This document shows, piece by piece, positions 34,378 to 47,290 of a stretch of 64,000 bases of DNA. Below the pieces are notes generated by a model. The model saw only the letters and a list, made by a program, of their open reading frames with translations. It was not told the DNA's origin and did not search any database. The stretch is from contig NC_086183.1 of the NCBI RefSeq assembly GCF_023053635.1, forward strand, positions 689,501 to 753,500. Direction: 5' to 3'. This DNA is from Elgaria multicarinata webbii (taxonomy: Eukaryota; Chordata; Lepidosauria; Squamata; Anguidae). The position numbers were made by a program, and so were the translations under genes. Position 1 is the stretch's first letter. Every line of letters begins with the position of its first letter.

Positions 34378-37300
34378 ATGGAGACCATCCTGGAGCAGCA
34401 GCGCCGCTACCACGAGGAGCGCGAGCGCCTGATGGACGTCATGGTGAAGGAGATGCTGACGCGCAAGTCCACGGTGGGGCCGGCGGGCTTGGGGTCGCGG
34501 GGGGCGGGGGGCGGCTCCCCCCTTCCCCACCCCGCGCCGCCACTCACCCTTTTCTCTCCCCGAGCAGCTGCGGGACCAGATCAACTCGGACCACCGCACG
34601 CGGGCCATGCAGGACGTGAGTATCCCCCCCCGCCTCCGCCTCGCCGCCACTGGGGAGGGCCCGGCTGGTGGCCCCCGCTGTGTCGCCGACACCCGCGCCT
34701 CTGTCTCCCTTCTAGAGGTACATGGAAGTGAGCGGCAACCTGAGAGACCTGTACGACGACAAGGACGGGTGAGGACGGGTCTGCAACCTCCGGCCGCACT
34801 CGAGCTGCCTTTGCGATGGGGGTGGGGGGCTGCACCAGCCGACGCTGGCCCTGATTTTCGGGCGGGGGCGATTCTCCTCGGAACCCCGTAAGGTCGGGCG
34901 GGAGGTCCACATTCAGCACGTCTCTTGCTCCTTGCGGTGGGAGCTGAAGAATCGTGGGTGGGTAGGGGAGATTCCTTCCTCCTGCTGGAGGCTGCCCTGC
35001 TCAGGCAACCAGAACAGCCTTCTCCATGCTTCCTCTTCTGGTCCCTCAGGTTGCGAAAGGAAGAACTCAGCGCCATTTCAGGGCCCAACGAATTTGCTGA
35101 ATTCTACAATCGACTCAAGCAGATCAAAGAGTTCCATCGGAAGCACCCAAATGAGGTGAGGGTGTCTCTGTGTGGCTATGACACAACCCGCGCAGTCTTC
35201 AAGCTGTGGTGGCACCAGCCAATTGGAACTGACTGGCTCCTCCGCCTGAATTCACACCTATGTGCCCAGGGCCAGATCTATGCCAAGCAGGATATAACAC
35301 TTTGAAAACGGAATGTAGAATGTGTCCTGGACCCCAACAGTTGTCAAAAACGTTGACTTTTCTATTCTCCCTGGCAGTTAACAATATACGCTGAGTTTTT
35401 TTAACTGACCCCAGAATAGTTGTTTTAAATGAATATAGCTGTTTTTATGCTTTTAAATTTTTGCATATTTGTTTTTAATGTTCACTGTTTTTAACTTTTG
35501 TAAACCACCCAGAGCGCTTCAGCACTTTGAATCGGGCCCGGACCTGGACTGGCAGCCAATGAAGTTGTAAAAGGACTGGCGTGATGTTATCTCGCCGACC
35601 AGTCCCTGTTATTTTATTTATTTATTTATTTAATTACATTTATATACCGCCCCACAGCCGAAGCTCTCTGGGCGGTTTACAACATTTAAAAATAGTAAAC
35701 ATTAAAAGTATACAATTTAAAACCACACACACACACACACACATAAAAACAGTATAAAAACAACAGTATCCATTTAAAAACAACAATTGTGGGGTCCATT
35801 AAAAACAAACTTAACGTTGTTAAATGCTGTTAAAATGCTGTTAAAAATGCCTGGGAGAAGAGAAAAGTCTTGACCTGGCGCCGAAAAGATAACAATGTTG
35901 GCGCCAGGCGAGCCTCATCGGGGAGATCATTCCACAGGCGGGGGGCCACCACTGAAAAGGCCCTCTCCCTTGTTGCCATCCTCCGAGCTTCCCTTGGAGT
36001 AGGCACTCGGAGGAGGACCTTAGATGTTGAGCGCAGTGTACGGGTAGGTTCATGTCGGGAGAGGCGTTCCATCAGGTATGGTGGTCCCAAGCCATGTAGG
36101 GCTTTATAGGTTAAGACCAGCACCTTGAATTGGGCTCGGAAACATATAGGCAGCCAATGCAAGCGGGCCAGAATCGGTGTTACATGCTCAAACCTCCCTG
36201 TTCCAGCTATCAATCTGGCCGCCGCATTTTGCACAAGCTGCAGCTTCCGGACCGTCTTCAAAGGCAGCCCCATGTAGAGGGCATTGCAGTAATCTAATTT
36301 GGAAGTTACCAGAGTATGGACAACTGAAGCTAGGTTATCCCTGTCCAGATAGGGGCGTAGCTGGGCCACCAACCGAAGTTGGTAGAAAGCACTCCGTGCC
36401 ACCGAGGCCACCTGAGCCTCAAGTGACAAAGATGGTTAGTAACCGTGCTGCCCTGTTTTGTACCAGCTGAAGCTTCTGGACCGTTTTCAAAGGCAGCCCC
36501 ACGTATAACGCATTGCAGTAATCCAAACTAGAGGTTATCAGAGCATGGATAACTGTAGCTAGGCTATCTCTGTCCAGATAAGGGCGTAGTTGGTATATCA
36601 GCCTAAGCTGAAAAAAGGTGCTCTTTGCCACTGAGTTCACCTGTGCCTCAAGTGACAGTTCTGGATCCAAGAGCACCCCCAAACTATGGACCTGATCCTT
36701 TAGGGAGAGTGCAACCCCGTCCAGGACAGGGCAAACATCACCTCGCCAGACAAATGAACCACCCGCTAACAGTACCTCCGTCTTGTCTGGATTGAGTCTC
36801 AGTTTGTTAGCCCTCATCCAGTCCATTACCGTGCCCAGGCACTGGTTCAGAACAGTCACTGCCTCACCTGGGTTTGATGAAAAAGAAAGGTAGAGCTGGG
36901 TATCATCCGCATATTGATGACACCTCAGTCCACATCTCCAGATAACCTCTATGCTATGTTAAACAGCATAGGGGATAAAATAGAGCCCTGCGGAACCCCA
37001 TGACTTAGGAGCCACGGCACAGAGCAATAATCCCCCAGCACCACCTTCTGGAATCGGCCATCCAAGTAGGAGCGGAACCACTGCAACGCAGTACCTCCAA
37101 CTCCCAGCTCAGACAACCTATCCTGAAGGATACCATGGTCAATGGTATCAAAGGCCGCTGAGAGGTCCAGGAGAACCAACAGGGTCGCACTCCCCCTGTC
37201 TCTCTCCCGGCAGAGGTCATCCCACAGGGCGACCAAGGCAGTTTCCGTTCCAAAACCAGGCCTGAAACCCGATTGAAATGGATCTAGATAATCCATTACA

Positions 37301-40300
37301 TAATTTTTAATGTAATGAATCACTAGATCCGTCACACATTATATCCTGTAATATTTTCCATTTCCTCTGTTATAATACTCCAATGTGTCCTTAGATTTGA
37401 GCATCTCCAACACTTATCATCAAGTCCTATATACATTTTATTAATACTAAAGAACTAACAAAATAGGACTTTGGAAACACTTTCCTTAAAACGCATCCAA
37501 ATCCACTACCATATCTTACCTCACTAGTTAAATCTGTTGTTCTGTATTTGTAAATATCTCCAGTTTACCAAGTAATTATAGAATTGACTTAGAAAATATT
37601 TTCAATGGATGTTAGATAGCATTTCAAATCTTATAAAGTTCCTAAATGGATCATATTTTCTTAGCAATTTACTAACTAAATGCTTAACCTACAAATACTG
37701 AAGTATTTGATTGAAATTGCTGCCAGTCCATTTTCGAGCCCAATTCAGAGTTCTGGTTCTACACCTTTAAATCCCTAATCAGGTTGGGGCCTGGTTACCT
37801 GAAGGTGTATCTTCTCTGCAGGGTACTTTCTGCAGCAGCTGCAAGGGAGGGGGGAACAATCTAATGTTGGATCCCCATTTCTTGAGGTAGTAGGAACGTC
37901 TGCAGCCTGAGGAGGGGGAATCCAGCAAATTCTGTGACGCTCCTGCCTGCAAATGTTTTGACGGGACTTTTAAAATAAAAAAGGCTTTGTAATATTCCCC
38001 AGTAAATTGTCCAATATTGGAGCTTAATTATTTTTTTAAATCGATAATTGTTGTGAATATTCTTCAATTGTGGTAGATTCTTTTAAATTCTCCATCTTAA
38101 GAAGATAGCTGAGGCATTTTAATTTTTTCAGAAAAGCTCTTTATTTTTTCTTTCGAAATATTATCTGGAGAATAGAGAGTGCTGCAATACCCTCAACCCA
38201 TTTACCATCACTCCTGGAAAGGTTTCTTTCAGTGCTTAAGTTGTGAAAGTACCGTTTCCTGATCATGTAACAAGAGATTATTTCCCCCCTATGATCATTC
38301 CATAAAAAGTGGAGAATGGTCTGTATAGGTTTTTGAACCTATTTCTATTTTCCTTACGAACTGTGATATATATGGAGAAGTTACAAATAGATCACTTCTA
38401 GAGTAGGATTTATTTGGTACTGAAAAAAACCATGTGAATATCTGACTGATATTTCAAAAATGTCTTTTCCATACTCCTACCCAATAACTGATCTTTGACC
38501 TATCTTTTCCTTCCTGTCTGTCTAGTGTGGATTATAATGTACCCTTGTCTAGGTGCAATCATGATTTGTACAGTACCTATTTCATTAGATCAGAGGAGGA
38601 AGAGGAGTAACATTGTTTTCTCTATCTAGATTTGTGTGCCAATGTCAGTGGAGTTTGAGGAACTCTTGAAGGCCCGAGAAAACCCCAGTGAGGAGGCTCA
38701 GAGTAAGTGTAAAATCCTAATCTGTTTGACATGGCTCTTTGCTTGGCCTCCTATCCTGACACCCAACACCCTTTTCAAAGTAGATGAAAAGAAAATGGCA
38801 GTATATGCTGCAGCAAGGATGTGGTGTAGCCAAACTAGAGCAAGCAGACATTGTTTCTTTCCAGGGAATCGCTCCCCCTTTCTTGCTATGGAAGTTGTGG
38901 GTTATGTCTCATTCTTTCTTCCTGCAGACCTTGTGGAGTTCACTGATGAAGAAGGATATGGCCGCTACTTGGACCTACACGACTGTTACCTCAAGTACAT
39001 TAACCTCAAGTCCTCAGAGGTGAGATTCCCATTATCTGGGCTTTGGAGGCATTTTTTTAAACCATTGTTGTTGTTGTTGTTGTTCTTGCTTTTGACCCTT
39101 TTACCGTCCCTGTCTGCAAGTTTACCATCTCAGTTGATCAGGGGTGGGGAACCTCAGGCCTGGCTCCCCATATGGCCCTTCAGGCTCACCCACAAGGTCA
39201 TGCTCCCTTCCCCCAGCAGCTGATAATTGTCCGGAGGTTTCCCAGCTTTTGTGCGCAGTTTTTCTCATTGGAAAAGGTTGAAAGGCTGAGCCTGGCAGTG
39301 AGAACTTCACACTAAAATGTGCTGATACTTTTGGCCCCGTTCCTCTTGCCTTTGGCCCTGCCCATCACTAGAATGCACCCCCACCCCGAGGTTCTCTGAA
39401 ACAGAATTGGGCCCTTAGGCTGGAAGAGCTTCCCTCCCTCCCCAATAGTTTCTGTACAAAAGGAGAAAGGGATGGGGAGGAGACTGGGGACTAGCACGTT
39501 CCCACACTGATTCTGAATGTTTCACTCGTGTTGAATGACCAGAGAGTGTGGAGATGGTTCTTGGGGACAAGAAGTGGAACAGCAGCTGGATGGATTTGGG
39601 GCGGGGCGGGGGGCTGCATCGCCTCTCCCTCTGCAGCAGCCTGCATGGATTGCAACTTCAGGGTCTTGAGGGAGTTGGCTGGATGGATTGTTGAGAGAAC
39701 AATTAAGTAGCTTCCACTATGCCTTGCATTAAATCATGGTTCATGACCTCTCTTCTCTTGCCCCTCTCAGAAACTGGACTACATCACATACCTCTCCACT
39801 TTTGACCAGCTCTTTGATGTTCCCAAGGAGAGGAAAAATGCCGAGTACAGGAGGTGAGGGCTTACAGCCTACATTGGGAGGGAGAGAACTGACTCCCATC
39901 TTGGGTTACCAGGCGAGCCTGTTTTTCTGTCATGCTCTTGGGTTATTAAGGCCATTCAAGTGAAGCTCCTTTGTGCCAATGAAATGCCATTGTGGGCAAG
40001 ATAACGGGGCCAAGGCAGATTTTCTTTGTGGGGTTGAGCTCTGCAAAGAAGGAATCCTTGCTGCTGGGTGGTTTGGGAGGGGGAGCGTTGCTTGGGTGTG
40101 GAGATGCCTTGTTCTCTCTTCCTGCATTTGGTTTGTTTGCCACTGTAACAGGTACCTGGAGATGCTTCTGGAATACCTGCAGGATTATACAGACCGGGTT
40201 AAGCCACTGCTAGACCAGAATGAGCTGTTTGGGAAAATCCAGGCAGAGTTTGAGAAGAAGTGGGATAACGGCACTTTCCCTGGTTGGCCGGTGAGTGGTG

Positions 40301-43220
40301 TGCCTTTGTGGTATTGGGTAGGGTTGGCAGGAAAATGGCCACCTGAAATGGATCAATGGCAGCTTTTCCCAGTGGTGCCTGCTGGCAGGCCCCTTGTCAC
40401 CCCACGGCAGCTGCCTATGTTTCTGGTGAAGGGAACTCTTGAATGTGTGGGAGGGGCCAGCAGCCACTAACCCCCCTGTTGTCTTTTGGCAGAAAGAGAC
40501 TAGCAGTGCCCTCACCCATGCTGGTGCCCACCTGGACCTCTCGGCTTTCTCTTCTTGGGAGGTTTGTCTGCCTTCTTGGGTCTCTGGTTGTGGCTGGGGA
40601 AGAAGCGGGATGGCCAATACTGCTGCTTCTTCAGCTTAAGGGCTTGGTAAGGTTTCTACTCGCTCTGTGGTGCTCCACTGCCCTGCAGAGGAGATGGCTG
40701 TCTTCAGCTGACAGAGCATTTGCACCTTTTGTATTTCCACCCCAGGAGTTGGCCTCCCTAGGACTGGATAGGCTGAAATCTGCACTGTTGGCATTGGGTC
40801 TGAAATGTGGTGGGTAAGTCAAGGGCCGGGTGCCTGTCTGCTAGCGGGAGCTGGTTTTTCATTGGCGGTAGGCTCCTTATTGGGTCCAGGTGGTGGCCTG
40901 GCAGCCTGGGTGAGTTCTGGATTACTTCCCTTCACGGTTCTCTTCTCTTCCTCCTACACAGGACACTAGAGGAACGTGCTCAGAGACTGTTCAGCACCAA
41001 GGGCAAGTCTCTGGAAGCCCTTGACTCCTCCCTCTTTGCTAAAAACCCAAAGACAAAGGGGAGCAAGCGGTGAGCCAGCTGCATGCCTGTGTGTGTCTCT
41101 TTGGAGTTCAGTATGGTCTACTTGAGTCACTTCTGAAGTAGCCTGGGCTCTTTGAAGACCCAGCGGTGGTGGGGTGGGGAAGCTGACCTCTTAATTTGCT
41201 TTTCTGCCCGCTTCCTTGGAAGGTATTGGGGGAGGGGTGAGCTGCTGGGCTCGTGGAGGTCCTCTTGGCATCATGGGTGGGGCAGACCTCAGTCCTTCAT
41301 AGAGCTGTTGCCTTGGCAGGGATACCGAGCGGAACAAGGACTTGGCCTTCTTGGAGGCTCAGATCTACGAGTACGTGGAGATCCTCGGGGTGAGTCTTGC
41401 TGTCCGCAGCTCCCCAAGTTAAGCCTCAAAGGCAAGGGGGAGGGGGTGGCGGCATTCGCAGTCTCTCCTTCCTACTACAGGAACAGCGACAGCTGACTCA
41501 CGAGAACGTGCAGCGGAAGCAGGCGCGGACTGGCGAGGAGCGCGAGGAGGAGGAGGAGGAGCAGATCAGTGAGAGCGAGAGCGAAGACGAGGAGAACGAA
41601 ATCATCTACAACCCCAAGAACCTGCCCCTGGGCTGGGATGGCAAGGTGAGCCCTGCTGTCGTGGCTGAGGCTTCCTCTACCTCCTGCTCTGCCTGGAGCT
41701 TGTGTGCTCTGCCCAGGAAGCTCACGCTGTCTCTTGCCTTCCAGCCAATCCCCTACTGGCTCTACAAGCTCCACGGCCTGAATATCAACTACAACTGTGA
41801 GATTTGTGGGAACTATACGTACCGTGGGCCCAAAGCTTTCCAGCGACACTTTGCGGTAGGGGGACTGTGAAATGCCAACGGGTGACTTGTGGGGGGGCGG
41901 GGGGCGGGCGGGGAGGCTTTCCTACTGAGCCACACAACAGCTCAGCAGCTTGTATGGAGCTCACGCCCTGCAGCGTCTCTGACCGTTGAGAGAGCCCGGG
42001 GGCGGGGGAGGTGGAACCCTCTTCACTCCCCGTGAAGCCAGCTGAGTTACCCCCAGCAGGGTCCTTGGCCCGTGTTCTAGATCCAGATGTCGTCACAGTC
42101 CTGGGGGCGGCGCAGCAGAGAGGGCTCGTCTCTCACTCTTGCTTGTTGCTCAGGGCCATTTTTTGGTCTCCCTGAGAGCAGCCCTTGTGGCCAGTTCTTG
42201 TTGGGGCCTCTCCTCGATTCCCATCTCTGCTCTGTAGGAATGGCGCCATGCCCATGGGATGCGATGCCTGGGCATCCCCAACACAGCTCACTTCGCAAAC
42301 GTCACACAGATTGAAGATGCTGTTTCACGTAAGTGGCTGGCAGCTGCCTCCTTGGATGAATTGGCGGCTTTTTGCTGGATGGGGAAAGTGGCCTCCTGGA
42401 CGGAATGTGCCCTGGTGTGGCAGAAGCGGCTGCTGTCAGGCTCCTGCTGGGAGCTTCTGCTTCATCTCCAATCAGCACCTTCAGTTTCTCCCCACATCGT
42501 TGCCAGGACAGCCCCGGCTTCCTCTCGGGTGCCAGGGGCGGTGTTGGGGGCTGGCCATGCGACTGACCCTGAGTATGTGTGTGTCTTGCAGTGTGGGCAA
42601 AGCTGAAGCAGCAGAAGGCTTCTGAGAGATGGCAGCCAGACACAGAAGTAAGCTGGGGCTGGAGCAATGCTCTTGGTGCTTTTTCAGAAACCTGTTGGGA
42701 AGGGGACCAGATTGTTTAATGGGGTCACCCTTTAGCAAAGACAACAGAAAGGAAGATGTCGGTTAGGGAGGATGAGTGTATCCTCGATTAATGGAGCGTA
42801 TGTATCAGTGGTTATTAGTTAAACACAAAAAGTTTCAGTGTGAAGCGCAAGGACCAGCACTCATGCCTGTACATCCGAAATAGAAGGGATGGTGGCTCTG
42901 TGGAGCCTCTGCGTTCGGAGGCAAGGTGGAGGGCTGTTGCCTGGAGGGCTGCAGGGTGCTGGGCTTGGTGAGCCACAGTCAGATCCAGCAGGGTACACCT
43001 GAGGCTGGTAACATGTGGCTCTCTCCGTGCAGCCCTCCTGAGAGAGGAGCTGGGAGAGACACGAGGCCGCTCTGGACCTCCTTGCCGTGCCTGCTTTGCT
43101 TCATGGTTGGGATCCAACAGGCTTCTTCGTTTTTCATCCCAGGAGGAATATGAGGATTCCAGTGGAAATGTGGTCAACAAAAAGACCTATGAAGACTTAA
43201 AACGTCAAGGCCTGCTGTGA
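34378..43220 (+). CDS. SF3A3: SF3A3, splicing factor 3A subunit 3 (SF3a60)
   Basis: Seventeen coding exons: 34378-34473, 34568-34615, 34716-34768, 35050-35155, 38630-38702, 38928-39019, 39771-39853, 40152-40290, 40493-40561, 40746-40813, 40962-41069, 41320-41389, 41481-41645, 41745-41855, 42238-42328, 42592-42647 and 43143-43220. They total 1506 nt, 501 aa plus stop, exactly the human length, and every junction has GT/AG in frame. The protein is nearly identical to human by eye (start [20 protein letters not shown], end [14 protein letters not shown]). It is the 60-kDa subunit of the SF3a complex in U2 snRNP, needed for prespliceosome assembly in the nucleus. An acidic Glu/Ser stretch lies near residues 348-368, and a matrin-type C2H2 zinc finger ([11 protein letters not shown]...) near residues 406-437. 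Intron 4 (3.5 kb) carries an L2-like cluster. Confidence 0.98.
35500..36428 (-). mobile_element. L2-like LINE, 3' end with 199-codon frame, in SF3A3 intron 4
   Basis: The (AAAT)n tail and 'gggcggtttac' block lie at 35612-35690, followed by the ORF end at 35830-36429. The frame contains [40 protein letters not shown] and [20 protein letters not shown]. This copy links the short tails scattered through the window to their source LINE. A (CA)9 run sits in the 3' UTR at about 35728-35745. Short LINE pieces at 35500-35610 precede it. Confidence 0.85.
36430..37335 (-). mobile_element. Second L2-like LINE fragment with RT frame
   Basis: This piece repeats the part of the element at 36200-36428 and then extends further into the RT. 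The frames are 36419-36859 ([20 protein letters not shown]) and 36949-37335 ([53 protein letters not shown]). Because part is duplicated, it is a separate insertion or a rearranged copy rather than one long LINE. Confidence 0.82.
37336..38629. other. AT-rich part of SF3A3 intron 4
   Basis: No exon. A short L2-like fragment in + orientation lies at about 37715-37830, where codons for HFRAQF(R)VLVLHL are visible. The rest appears to be single-copy, AT-rich intron. Confidence 0.5.
39139..39460. repeat. Possible non-autonomous hAT (MITE) in SF3A3 intron 6
   Basis: Begins CAGGGGTGGGGAACCTCAGG, the typical start of a vertebrate Charlie-like hAT. A decayed complementary end ('gggcccttaggctgg..cttccc') is near 39410-39455. 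No clear target duplication was found. It is diverged and the right end is approximate. Confidence 0.45.
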
Positions 43221-43369
43221 TTGGACGGTGCTCTGGCGCAAGGCACCCTTTCTCCACTCTTCCTCTCCTCACTGAGGTGCCTGGATTCCCCCCTTCCACG
43301 TGAGCAGGCACTTTGAGGACTCTTATTGCTAGCAGGATGGATTCTGCTACAAGTTTCCTGATACATAAA

Positions 43370-43375
43370 AATAAA
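43370..43375 (+). terminator. SF3A3: SF3A3 polyadenylation signal
   Basis: AATAAA lies 150 bases after the stop codon and is followed within 40 bases by GT-rich sequence, giving a short 3' UTR. Confidence 0.85.
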
Positions 43376-43399
43376 ACCGGATTTTAGAGGCTGAAGGCG

Positions 43400-43893
43400 T
43401 GGGCGTCTTGTGTGGTTTGTAGCCTTGTTGAGTGGAGCAGTTCTGACGCTCCCAGCTTCCTTCGTGTATCAGTCCACCCTTGTTCACTAGGATCTGTACA
43501 GCCCAGGCCCAGGCCCACCAACTAACTGAGAACATAGTCAAGCCTTAAGGTTTCCCTTCCCAAAAAAGCAGGGAAGGGCTGTGGCCACCTCCTCCATCCC
43601 TGCAGTTCTTTACACACACTTTGAGGGCTTAGAAGTGTCCCCGCTGGCCTGGCTGCAACTGGCCATTGTGTTTACTTGGCTTCTGCAAATCCAGGCATGG
43701 CTTCAGCAGCGCTCTGATGCCGCTGCTACTTCCTGTGATTGGGAGGTCATAATGCTGGTGCTTCTGCCTGTGCTCAGAGGGGCAAGCATTTGCTTAAGGG
43801 AGCCATCTGCCCTGCATGAAGAAGAGCTTGTGTGGCAGTAATGGGAGGAAGCCTGCTAGGGATGTGTTTCCCCATGTGCTGGTTGGTACTGTT
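43400..43893. other. Intergenic single-copy DNA
   Basis: Follows the SF3A3 3' end. No exon, repeat or RNA gene was recognised. Confidence 0.4.
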
Positions 43894-44096
43894 CATAGAA
43901 TCATAGAATAGCAGAGTTGGAAGGGGCCTACAAGGCCATCGAGTCCAACCCCCTGCTCAATGCAGGAATCCACCCTAAAGCATCCCTGACAGATGCTTGT
44001 CCAGCTGCCTCTTGAATGCCTCTAGGGTGGGAGAGCCCACAGCTTCCCTAGGTAACTGGCTCCATTGTCGCACTGCTCTAACAGTCGGGAAGTTGT
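43894..44096 (-). mobile_element. CR1 3' end, truncated
   Basis: A ~200-bp copy of the CR1 3' end, starting with the 'catagaatcatagaatag' terminal block and ending inside the ORF2 C-terminal region ('taacagtcgggaag'). It matches 14166-14365 closely. Confidence 0.9.
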
Positions 44097-46111
44097 TGCA
44101 GGTTGAACATGTCTGGAAGGCTGGCAGTTGAGCTGAAAACGAGATGACATGTCAACTGCTCCCTGGCATGCCAAGTGGAAGGAGCACGCATAAGCTGCTG
44201 CCCTTGTGTCTGCACCTCCTCCTTGTTGTGACTTCTGTGCTGGTGCCCTGGGAAGGGACAGAGTGGCTAATTAATCTAATTGGGGCGGGTTTGTTGCTGC
44301 AATTACCTCAGGAAGCTGAAGCTCTGTGAAGGGCAAAGGCTTTCCTGGCAAAGGTGGGCCCACAGTGATTGCTCTCCCAGAAGAATTGGGCTGCTTATCC
44401 TGCAGAGAGCCGTGGTGGGTTTTCCACCCCACTTCTACCCTTTCTTAATGATTACGTGCCTCCACCTTGCTTTCGCTAAATGCAGGTGCGCCGGCTGCGC
44501 CCCTCCTTCAGTCCTGTCAGCAGACTCTAATAAAATGCAGGGAGTAGCCCTTGAGAACAACTGCTTGTGTCCTGCCACAGCTGGCTCAGTGCACAGAAGG
44601 CCCTCTCGGAGCACTAAAGATCTTGCAGTGGGGCAAACAGCTGGAGGCCCTGTGGGGTGGGCCAAGCTGCTGTCTCCCCTTTTTCCTTTTTTCTTTAGTT
44701 TGCCCTCAGAGCTACGCAGCTTGTAACTCCTTTGGGGGAAAACATAAGGTGGTTGTGGCGGAAGAGCAGCTCTTCCTTTTTTATTTCTTTCTATGAGAAT
44801 GATTGAAGTGCTTTTAGATACAGGAAGAGTGAAGGTCCCTAGGAAGACAAGTTTGGGGCTGATGTATCTCACTCCACCACACTTGATTACTGATGGGCTG
44901 AGCCACCAGTGGGGAGAGTGTTTGTTGCACAAAGCATCAGGGAACCAACTATGAGCTGGTTGGCTCCATCTCTGCCTGGGCGGGGAGGAGGAGGGCTCCC
45001 CAAGAAGCAGCTCCTGCCTGTGCTTGGAGGTAGAAATTGCTCAGACGGGCATCCCTGCAGGTGACGGACGAGCAAGGTGAGTAAGCTGAGCTAGTGGGCT
45101 CCTTTGGGGAACAAGCTAAGGATGGGGGCAGCGTGTGTGTGTAAGAGAGAGAGAGAGACCTGCAGGCTATAGAAAGCCTGGCATGCTAAATGTTCAAGCT
45201 AGGGTACCTGTGAGGGAATCCATCTGTGGCTGGACAAAGGAAGCTCCTTAGCCTGTATCTTCACCAAGGGGTTCCTTCACCAAAACCTACCAATCCCTAA
45301 TTCTGCTGGAACTGATAACATTTGGACTGCATGTTTGAGGATGAGCCACAGAGAACTTGAGTGTTTTGGCTTTTGAACAAATCCCTAGAGCCAGCAGGGG
45401 TCCTTTGAGTTGCCAGAGGGTAAAAATGGGCAAAGGAGCAGCACATGACAGCTTCAGCCTGGGCTCTGTTGCGTCTGCTCTACCCTTTTCTTTACTCTGA
45501 CAGGTCTCCATTTTGGTCAAGTGGGCATGGTCTGTGTTATAATTAGAATGAGCATCTTTCTCTTACCCAATTTTGAGCAGCATCTTTAGGGAGTAGGTCT
45601 GGAAGAGCCAGGAACCCTTTTGACACATCTTTTCAGCCAGTGGGCCCAGTCTTTTCCCTGAAGCTTCAAAAGTACTTGGAGAGAGTTTAGAGGTGGATTC
45701 TGAGCAACAGGAGACCCAGGGCTGAGCTGGTCAGCTTTTGTTCACTGTTGGGCATTGTTTTGTACCAGGTTGTAGCATCTTTGGTGCTATTCTTGACATC
45801 TGTCTGTGGCTTCACCATTTTCCCCTCTGAGGTTCAACCAAACATACAGTTGCTGGGCCAACAGTGTGTGTCATGACCAAGCCACATGGGGCCTTTGGGC
45901 TTGTCATTTTCCAGTCTCCATGGCAGCCACCAGTCCCTCAGGGACTCTGAAACTGAGTCTGCAGCCTTCCTAGATCTTGTATATATCTGTGTGGGCTCTC
46001 TGCTCACGAGTGGCCACTTCCTAGTGTGTAATTCTTTGCCCACCCCCAATTTCTGAAAGACCAGTTGGGTTAATGGTCCTAAGCAGCAAGGCCTTGGAGG
46101 GCTGATAGATA
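44097..46111. other. Intergenic single-copy DNA
   Basis: No supported gene. Open frames on both strands lack motifs or splice context. A short (GA)n run occurs near 45145-45160. Confidence 0.4.
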
Positions 46112-46798
46112 ACTCTGCAATACTACAAGCAAGAAGGATCTTGGAATTGTTGTAGATCACAAGCTCAATATAACCCAACAGTGTGATGTGGCTGCAAAAA
46201 GAGGAAATGCTATTTTGGGCTGCATTAATAGAAGTATAACTTCCAAATCATGTGAGGTTCTGGTTCCCCTGTATTCATCACTGGTTAGGCCTCATCTTGA
46301 ATATTGTGTCCAGTTCTGGGCACCACACTTCAAGAAGGACGCAGACAAGCTGGAGGGGTTTCAGAGGAGGGCAAAGAGGATGATCAGGGGCCTGGAAACA
46401 AAGCCCTATGAGGAGAGACTGAAAGAACTGGGCATGTTTAGCCTTGAGAAGAGAGGACTGAGGGGAGACATGATAGCACTCTTCAAACACTTGAAAGGTT
46501 GTCACACAGAGGAGGGCCAGGATCTCTTCTCGATCCTTCAAGAGTGCAGGACACGGAATAAAGGGCTCAAGTTAAAGGAAGCCAGATTCCAGCTGGACAT
46601 CAGGAAAAACTTCCTGATTTAGAGCACTACGGCAATGGAACCAATGATCTAGGGTGGTTGTGGGTGCTCTCACACTACAGGCATTCAAGAGGCAGCTGGA
46701 CAGCCATCTGTCAGGGATGCTTTAAGGTGGATTCCTGCATAGAGCAGGGGGTTGGACTCAATGGTCTTATGGGCCCATTCCAATTCTATTCTACGATC
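46112..46798 (+). mobile_element. CR1 3' portion, sense orientation
   Basis: The frame 46188-46622 encodes the CR1 ORF2 C-terminus (RPHLEYCVQFWAPHFKKDAD, GLETKPYEERLKELGMFSL, RGDMIALFKHLKG). It is followed by the CR1 3' end 'tggactcaatggtcttatg' and a decayed terminal block to about 46798. The 5' side is truncated. Confidence 0.9.
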
Positions 46799-47290
46799 CA
46801 AGTAAGGAGACCCAAAGCAGCCAAACGTATTAAGAAACAACTTTTCAGTAAATGCTTGAGTGTAACATCTTTAGCTAGTGGGATTATATCTCACCAATTC
46901 TGTAACAACTTTAAATGCTTGCTGCTCTGATTCTAAGCATAATTCAAAGTTATGGTACTTGTCAACAAAACCCTGTACAGTTTGGGCCCCTGGTACCTGA
47001 CTTCTTCCACAAAAGACGCCATCTCCAGAAGCTGCCTCCAGCTGTTCCTGCCATCTGCAGCCCTTATTTTCTGTCCCCTTGGCAAAAATTATAGTTCAAA
47101 TGAACAATCTGGAGGACCAACTCACCTAGATGACTGCAATCATTTTTATTATTGTTTATTAAACTTACATCCAGTCTTTCCACCAAAAATGATGGGATGG
47201 TTCTCCAGGTAGCAAACAATAATAAAATGGAGATTAAAACATAACATAAAAACAGTAAAAGAAATAAACAGCATCCAACCAGTTAAACTC
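46799..47290. repeat. L2-like fragment and retroposon tail
   Basis: Around 46930-47060 the + strand has a decayed L2-like protein (VLVNKTLYSLGPWYL). From about 47135 to 47290 a retroposon tail resembling 19605-19740 is read on the - strand. Both are short and diverged. Confidence 0.45.
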